Below, one piece after another: positions 59,361-64,000 of a stretch of DNA of 64,000 nucleotides. The stretch comes from Aquamicrobium sp. (GTDB lineage Bacteria > Pseudomonadota > Alphaproteobacteria > Rhizobiales > Rhizobiaceae), in NCBI RefSeq assembly GCF_023954335.1, contig NZ_JAMLIE010000001.1, positions 2,232,001 through 2,296,000 of the forward strand, read 5' to 3'. The notes beneath the pieces are model-generated. The model was not told the origin of the DNA. It made no database searches and worked only from the letters and a program-made list of their open reading frames with translations. Within the stretch, counting starts at the first letter, position 1; every line of letters begins with the position of its first letter. The position numbers and the translations under genes are program-made.

Positions 59361-61952
59361 ATGGCGAAAGAAAGCGGCGATCAGGCCCGTCCTGCTCCTA
59401 TCGTGGACCAGAGCACGCGCCCCGGCGTCATCGCTCGCCTGTTGATCTTCATCGTCGTGCTGATCTTCGCGGCCATCGCCTTCGTGGTGTTCCGCGACCG
59501 GATGGGCGATCCGTTCCTGCTCGGCCTGCTCGGCATCCTGGCGATGATCGGCGTCGGCTTCCTGTTCACCGCCGCCATCGGCTTCATCCACATCGCCCCG
59601 CGCTCGACGGCGGACGAATTGTCGCGTTCCTTCGTCGACACGATGGGGCAGGGGCTGATCGTCACCGACGTCAAGGGGCGGATCATCTACGCCAACCGCG
59701 CCTATGCCGAGATGACGGGCGCGGCCTCCGCGCCGGACGTGCGCACGGTCGAGGGGCTGCTTTCCGACAGCGTCGAGGCCTCGCCGGTCGTCTACCGGCT
59801 CGCTGCCGGCCTGCGCGACGGGGTGGCCGGCGACGGCGAGTTCCGCCTGCCGCGCGCCATCCGCGCCGGGGCCGAGCCGCGCGCCCACTGGTATCGGGTC
59901 AAGGCCCGCACCTTCAAGGTTCCCGGCTATCGCCAGCCGCTCTCGGCCTGGCAGATCGCCGACATCTCGGCCGAACGCGCCGAGCAGGAGCGCTTCTTCC
60001 TCGATCTGCAAAAGGCGATCGACCATCTCGACCACGCGCCGGCCGGCTTCTTCGCCGCCGACGCGTCGGGCCGCGTCACCTATATCAACGCGACGCTCGC
60101 CGAGTGGCTCGGCGTCGACCTCGCCTCCTTCACGCCCGGCTCGCTCACCCTCGCGCAGATCGTCGCCGGCGACGGCATGGCGCTGGTCCGCTCCGTCAGG
60201 GCCGAGCCCGGCCAGACGCGCAACGCCGTCATCGACCTCGATCTCCTGACCGCCGGCGGCGCGGGCCTGCCCGTGCGCTTCATGCACCGCGTGGTGGCAG
60301 GCCGCGACGGCGCGCAAGGGCCCTCGCGCACCATCGTCTTGAACCGCAACCAGGGCGAGGACGCCTCCGCCGACCTCAGGGCCGCCGAGGTGCGCTTCAC
60401 TCGCTTCTTCAACTCGACGCCGATGGCCATCGCCGGCATCGACGGCGAGGGGCGCATCCTGCGCACCAACGCGCCGTTCCTGTCGCTGTTCTCGCCGGCC
60501 GTCGACCGCGACATGCTCGACCGTCGCATCAAGCTGGAAAGCGTGATCCACCCGCGCGACCATGCCGCCTTCGAGGCGGCGCTTGCCAAGGCGCGCCAGC
60601 ACCAGGCCGACATCACGCCGATCGACACCGTGCTGCCCGACAACGAGGAGCGCCACATCCGCTTCTACGTCAACGCGGTCGCCGATGCCGGGCCGGGCGA
60701 GAGCGTCGAGGAGGCGGCCATCGTCTACGCCGTCGAGACGACGGAGCAGAAGGCGCTCGAGGCGCAGATGGCGCAGAGCCAGAAGATGCAGGCGGTCGGC
60801 CAGCTCGCCGGCGGAATCGCCCACGACTTCAACAACGTGCTGACCGCCATCATCATGGCCTCGGACCTGCTGCTCGCCAACCACCGGCCGTCCGACCAGT
60901 CGTTCCCCGACATCATGAACATCAAGCAGAACGCCAACCGCGCCGCCTCGCTGGTGCGTCAGCTCCTGGCGTTCTCGCGCAAACAGACGCTGCGGCCGGA
61001 GGTGCTGAACCTCACCGACGTGCTGGCGGACCTGCGCATGCTGCTCTCGCGCCTCGTCGGCAACGAGATCAAGCTCGGCATCGAGCACGGCCGCGACCTG
61101 TGGCCGGTCAAGGCCGATATCGGCCAGTTCGAGCAGGTCGTCGTCAACCTGACCGTCAACGCCCGCGACGCCATGCCGGAGGGCGGGGCGCTCACCGTGC
61201 GCACGCGCAACGTGCCCGAGGCCGAATGCGCCGCCTTCGGCCACCGCGAGCTGCCCGCCGCCGACTACGTCATGGTCGAGATCGAGGATTCCGGCACCGG
61301 CATCCCGCCCGAGCTCACCCAGAAGATCTTCGAGCCGTTCTTCACCACCAAGGAAGTCGGCAAGGGCACTGGCCTCGGCCTGTCCATGGTCTACGGCATC
61401 GTCAAGCAGACCGGCGGCTTCATCTTCTGCGTCTCCGAGCCGGGCAAGGGCGCGACCTTCCGCATCTTCCTGCCGCGCCACGCCGTGGAAGCGCAGCCGG
61501 CCCCGGCCGACGGGGCGGGCGAGGGCGACGGCGCGGCCGCGCAGGCCCAGCCCAAGACGCCGGCCGCCGCCACCGACCTTTCCGGCTCGGCCACGGTTCT
61601 CCTCGTCGAGGACGAGGACGCCGTACGCATGGGCAGCGTGCGCGCGCTCGTCTCGCGCGGCTACACCGTCCACGAGGCCTCCTCCGGCGTCGAGGCGCTG
61701 GAGCTCTACGAGGAGTTGGACGGCAAGGTCGACATCGTCGTCTCCGACGTGGTGATGCCGGAGATGGACGGCCCGACGCTGCTCGGCGAGCTGATCAAGC
61801 GCCAGCCCGACATCAAGTTCATCTTCGTCTCCGGCTATGCCGAGGACGCCTTCGCCAAGAACCTGCCGCAGGAGGCGAAGTTCGGTTTCCTGCCGAAGCC
61901 GTTCACGCTTAAGCAGCTCGCCACCACCGTCAAGGAAATGCTCGACTCCTAA
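59361..61952 (+). CDS. cckA: Hybrid sensor histidine kinase CckA
   Basis: 863 residues from the ATG at 59361 (a start at 59313 lacks support). Two membrane helices (VIARLLIFIVVLIFAAIAFVVF and LGILAMIGVGFLFTAAIGF), two or three PAS domains, then the H-box GGIAHDFNNVLTAI with the phosphoryl His (about residue 492), the ATP-binding VVNLTVNARDAM, EDSGTGIPPE and GKGTGLGLSMVYGIV, and a C-terminal receiver domain with LLVEDEDAVRMG and VVSDVVMPEMDG. CckA feeds phosphate through ChpT to CtrA, the cell-cycle regulator of alphaproteobacteria. Confidence 0.95.
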   Translation: MAKESGDQARPAPIVDQSTRPGVIARLLIFIVVLIFAAIAFVVFRDRMGDPFLLGLLGILAMIGVGFLFTAAIGFIHIAPRSTADELSRSFVDTMGQGLIVTDVKGRIIYANRAYAEMTGAASAPDVRTVEGLLSDSVEASPVVYRLAAGLRDGVAGDGEFRLPRAIRAGAEPRAHWYRVKARTFKVPGYRQPLSAWQIADISAERAEQERFFLDLQKAIDHLDHAPAGFFAADASGRVTYINATLAEWLGVDLASFTPGSLTLAQIVAGDGMALVRSVRAEPGQTRNAVIDLDLLTAGGAGLPVRFMHRVVAGRDGAQGPSRTIVLNRNQGEDASADLRAAEVRFTRFFNSTPMAIAGIDGEGRILRTNAPFLSLFSPAVDRDMLDRRIKLESVIHPRDHAAFEAALAKARQHQADITPIDTVLPDNEERHIRFYVNAVADAGPGESVEEAAIVYAVETTEQKALEAQMAQSQKMQAVGQLAGGIAHDFNNVLTAIIMASDLLLANHRPSDQSFPDIMNIKQNANRAASLVRQLLAFSRKQTLRPEVLNLTDVLADLRMLLSRLVGNEIKLGIEHGRDLWPVKADIGQFEQVVVNLTVNARDAMPEGGALTVRTRNVPEAECAAFGHRELPAADYVMVEIEDSGTGIPPELTQKIFEPFFTTKEVGKGTGLGLSMVYGIVKQTGGFIFCVSEPGKGATFRIFLPRHAVEAQPAPADGAGEGDGAAAQAQPKTPAAATDLSGSATVLLVEDEDAVRMGSVRALVSRGYTVHEASSGVEALELYEELDGKVDIVVSDVVMPEMDGPTLLGELIKRQPDIKFIFVSGYAEDAFAKNLPQEAKFGFLPKPFTLKQLATTVKEMLDS

Positions 61953-62085
61953 GGTCGCTGACTCCGGCACTTCGCGCGGTTGGTAGAATTTGAATCGAGT
62001 TTCACGGCCGGATTGAACCGGATCGCTACCGCCGCCCTGCTACGAAGCGGATGAAGGGCTTTGGTACTGCGGTTTGGGGCTTGCA

Positions 62086-62418
62086 ATGCTTGTTACAGGT
62101 TCACTTTACGCCGACTTGTTCGCGCGCACCGGCGTGTCCGGTTCGCGGCAGGATGCGTCCGCCTCGCGCGAAACCGGCGCGGCGTTCGTCCGCTCGTCCG
62201 CCGGCGATGCGGCGGCGGCCGGAGAGCGCCCGGCGCATTTCAGCGTGATCTCGACGATCAGCCCCGGCTCGCTCGCCGCCGCCTATCAGGTGATGCGGGC
62301 GCGGGAGGACGGCGGCGAGACGGCCGCGTCCGGGCCGGCGCAGGGCAGGGCGATCCTGTCGGGTCTCGGCATCCCCTCGGCGCTCGCCGCCTATGGCGAG
62401 GTGCTTGATTCCGACTGA
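62086..62418 (+). CDS. Hypothetical protein
   Basis: 110 residues from the ATG at 62086 (a TTG at 62074 is also possible). The sequence is Ala/Ser/Gly-rich (MLVTGSLYADLFARTG..., ISTISPGSLAAAYQVMRARE) with no recognised domain. The opposite strand is also open, but the forward frame has a normal codon pattern. Coding status is uncertain; it lies between cckA and the transpeptidase gene. Confidence 0.4.
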   Translation: MLVTGSLYADLFARTGVSGSRQDASASRETGAAFVRSSAGDAAAAGERPAHFSVISTISPGSLAAAYQVMRAREDGGETAASGPAQGRAILSGLGIPSALAAYGEVLDSD

Positions 62419-62633
62419 GGACCGGCGGCGGCGATGTGGCATTCGTGCAACAGGTATGCGCCTGCCACGTTTCCGCCGCATCTCGCCCCAGCGGAAGCCC
62501 CATTTACCGGCCAGTGACGGAACCGGCGCTGGATGTGGCGCGTTCGCCTAAAACGATAACAGGTTCCGGATTTCTTCTGATGTGTGTCAAGACTGCCTCC
62601 CCGCTGCGCGAAGGGGCCTCGTCTGCGGGGGCG

Positions 62634-63449
62634 ATGTCGCGCCGCCTGTTCATGGTTTCGATGCCGGCCTTTCTCGCCGCCTGCTCGACGACCGGAGGAG
62701 GGCTCGAGAGCATCGCCCCGACCGGCCCCGATCCTTACTACGTCGCGATGTACGGCCCGCAGCCTCAGGAGCAGTTCCCGCTGCCGGCGACCGATATCTC
62801 CAAGGTGGACGAGCGCTTCTTCCGCCAGCAGGTCGATTACCATCGCTACGAGACGCCCGGCACGCTGGTCGTCGACACCGCCAACCGCTTCCTCTACCTC
62901 GTGCAGGAGAACGGCAAGGCGATGCGCTACGGCATCGGCGTCGGCAAGGCCGGCCTTGAATTCGAGGGCACGGCGCGCGTCGCCCGCAAGGCCGAGTGGC
63001 CGCGCTGGACGCCGACGCCGGCGATGATCGCCCGCGAGCCGGACCGCTATGGGCAGTATGCCGGCGGCATGGAGCCGGGGCTGACCAATCCGCTCGGCCC
63101 GCGCGCGCTCTATCTGTTCCAGGGCAACCAGGACACGCTCTACCGCATCCACGGCACGTCGGAGCCGTGGTCGATCGGGCTCGCCGTGTCCTCGGGCTGC
63201 ATCCGCCTGTTCAACCAGGACATCATCGACCTCTACAACCGCATCGCGCTCGATACGGTCGTCGTCGTGCTCCAGAACGAGCCGCTGATGTACCCGCAGA
63301 AGGAAGTGCCGGAATGGGTGGCGCGCCAGATCGGCACCGGCCAGCAGCCGGCCGCGCCCCAGCCGGTGGCGGAGGCCTATCCGGCCGAGACCTATCCGTC
63401 CGCGGATCCCGGCGCGCCCCAGCCGCGCCGGCCGGCGATCGGGATATGA
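62634..63449 (+). CDS. L,D-transpeptidase (YkuD family) lipoprotein
   Basis: 271 residues from the ATG at 62634; an ATG at 62580 would add 18 residues. The lipoprotein signal SRRLFMVSMPAFLAAC favours the inner start. The catalytic motif HGTSEPWSIGLAVSSGCIRLFNQD contains the YkuD His and Cys. Upstream DYHRYETPGTLVVDTANRFLYLV is the substrate-binding strand. The C terminus is Pro/Ala-rich. It makes 3-3 cross-links or attaches proteins to peptidoglycan. Confidence 0.9.
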   Translation: MSRRLFMVSMPAFLAACSTTGGGLESIAPTGPDPYYVAMYGPQPQEQFPLPATDISKVDERFFRQQVDYHRYETPGTLVVDTANRFLYLVQENGKAMRYGIGVGKAGLEFEGTARVARKAEWPRWTPTPAMIAREPDRYGQYAGGMEPGLTNPLGPRALYLFQGNQDTLYRIHGTSEPWSIGLAVSSGCIRLFNQDIIDLYNRIALDTVVVVLQNEPLMYPQKEVPEWVARQIGTGQQPAAPQPVAEAYPAETYPSADPGAPQPRRPAIGI

Positions 63450-63463
63450 GTGAGTAGGGAATA

Positions 63464-63501
63464 GTGAGTAGTGAATAGAAAAACTATATTTCACTACTCA
63501 C
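63464..63501. terminator. Bidirectional terminator between ldt and dinB
   Basis: GTGAGTAGTGAA and TTCACTACTCAC form a perfect 12-pair hairpin in a gap of 51 bases between convergent genes. Flanking AGTAGTG/CACTACT direct repeats extend on both sides, a common rhizobial microsatellite pattern. Confidence 0.65.
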
Positions 63502-64000
63502 TACTCACTACTCGCTCTCCCTTTCCCCCTGACCCCACGCCCGAACGTATAGCCCGTCTCCACGGCCTTTCCGCCGAATTTCGCCCGCAGCGCGTCGATG
63601 GCGCCTTCGGCCTGCGCGCGCTTGCGCGCCGACTGGTCAACGAGGTCCGGCGGGTCGGCGCGCGCGTCGTCGGTCAGGTCGGCGACGCCGATGCCGAGGA
63701 GGCGGAAGCGCGTGCCGTCCGTCTCCTTGCGCAGGAGGTCGAGCCCGGTCGAGAAGATGCGGTCGGCGAGGCGCGTGGCGTCGGCGAGGCGGCGATTGCG
63801 CGTGCGGATGCGGAAATCGGCGGTCTTCAGCTTCAGCACTACGGTCTGGCCGGCGATGCCCGCCTTCTTCAGCCGCGCCGACACCGTTTCGGACAGGGCC
63901 CGCAGCACCGGGGTCAGGTCAGCGAGCGATGCCATGTCGACGTCGAATGTCGTTTCGGCCGAGACGCTTTTCGCGTCGTGGCCGGGATCGACCCGGCGGT
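63501..64000 (-). CDS. dinB: DNA polymerase IV, C-terminal part (window edge)
   Basis: About 166 residues are visible, running off the right edge. SVSAETTFD is the linker into the little-finger domain, followed by GIAGQTVVLKLKTADFRIRTRNRRL, the DinB little-finger core. The N-terminal palm and fingers are outside the window. A start at the internal ATG 63935 is not the true one. Error-prone translesion polymerase. Confidence 0.92.
   Translation of the reverse strand, partial: RRVDPGHDAKSVSAETTFDVDMASLADLTPVLRALSETVSARLKKAGIAGQTVVLKLKTADFRIRTRNRRLADATRLADRIFSTGLDLLRKETDGTRFRLLGIGVADLTDDARADPPDLVDQSARKRAQAEGAIDALRAKFGGKAVETGYTFGRGVRGKGRASSE

Noticed and set aside
59073..61970. Minus-strand frame of 965 codons opposite cckA
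   Set aside because: Same antisense composition, and cckA's domain motifs are unmistakable on the plus strand.

Overview
The window is about 65% GC with dense genes, many ATGA/TGATG start-stop overlaps and a typical alphaproteobacterial gene set: cckA, a single dnaE, Irr-type control of a ferritin-like iron exporter, a tandem glycine riboswitch ahead of gcvTHP, YidD, and rhizobial palindromic repeats. The best guess is Hyphomicrobiales (Rhizobiales), close to Phyllobacteriaceae (Mesorhizobium/Aminobacter-like). No rRNA, phage, transposase or CRISPR array was seen. There is one tRNA (Glu).

Bases 1-8858 (+) are a catabolic cluster: hydantoin-racemase-like enzyme (cut by the window edge), IclR regulator, acetamidase/formamidase, M28 peptidase, a complete polar amino-acid ABC importer (binding protein, ATPase, two permeases), a D-2-hydroxyacid dehydrogenase and a flavin reductase. 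Bases 8871-18590 (-) are a second, opposing catabolic operon. It starts at a clear cobalamin (B12) riboswitch and continues through a GbcA-like Rieske N-demethylase, a shortened GbcB-like reductase, two acetoacetate-decarboxylase-family paralogs, a peptide/opine-type ABC importer without a binding protein, an ornithine-cyclodeaminase-family enzyme and a GntR regulator. A B12 riboswitch in front of a betaine-type oxygenase operon, back to back with B12-dependent metH, is the most unusual thing here. The reading proposed is that oxygen-dependent demethylation is expressed when corrinoid-dependent chemistry is limited.

Bases 18.7-32.5 kb are mainly housekeeping: metH (with a SahR-like palindrome at its start), tRNA-Glu, a YcbK-like lipoprotein, a frameshifted patatin gene, hisI, folE, an IscU-like scaffold, yidD, a DUF1508 protein, thrS, an exported protein, a nitroreductase and a flavin reductase. 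Bases 32.6-38.9 kb hold a LysR-controlled SDR/hydrolase/cyclophilin-like group, a CitE/MaoC pair, a DUF2336 protein and a one-domain BLUF blue-light sensor.

Bases 39.0-49.5 kb carry parE, the glycine cleavage operon under its riboswitch, an XRE regulator, and a formaldehyde-detoxification operon (frmA ... fghA) interrupted by yaiI and a VapBC toxin-antitoxin pair, all with 4-base overlaps. The right end holds a META-domain protein, dnaE, envelope proteins (DUF4168, OmpA-like), Irr-controlled mbfA, a DoxX protein, a FliO-like membrane protein, cckA, an L,D-transpeptidase and the 3' part of dinB. Demethylation of betaine-type substrates releases formaldehyde, so the Rieske operon, frmA/fghA, gcvTHP and metH can be viewed together as one-carbon metabolism, although nothing in the sequence proves that they are co-regulated.
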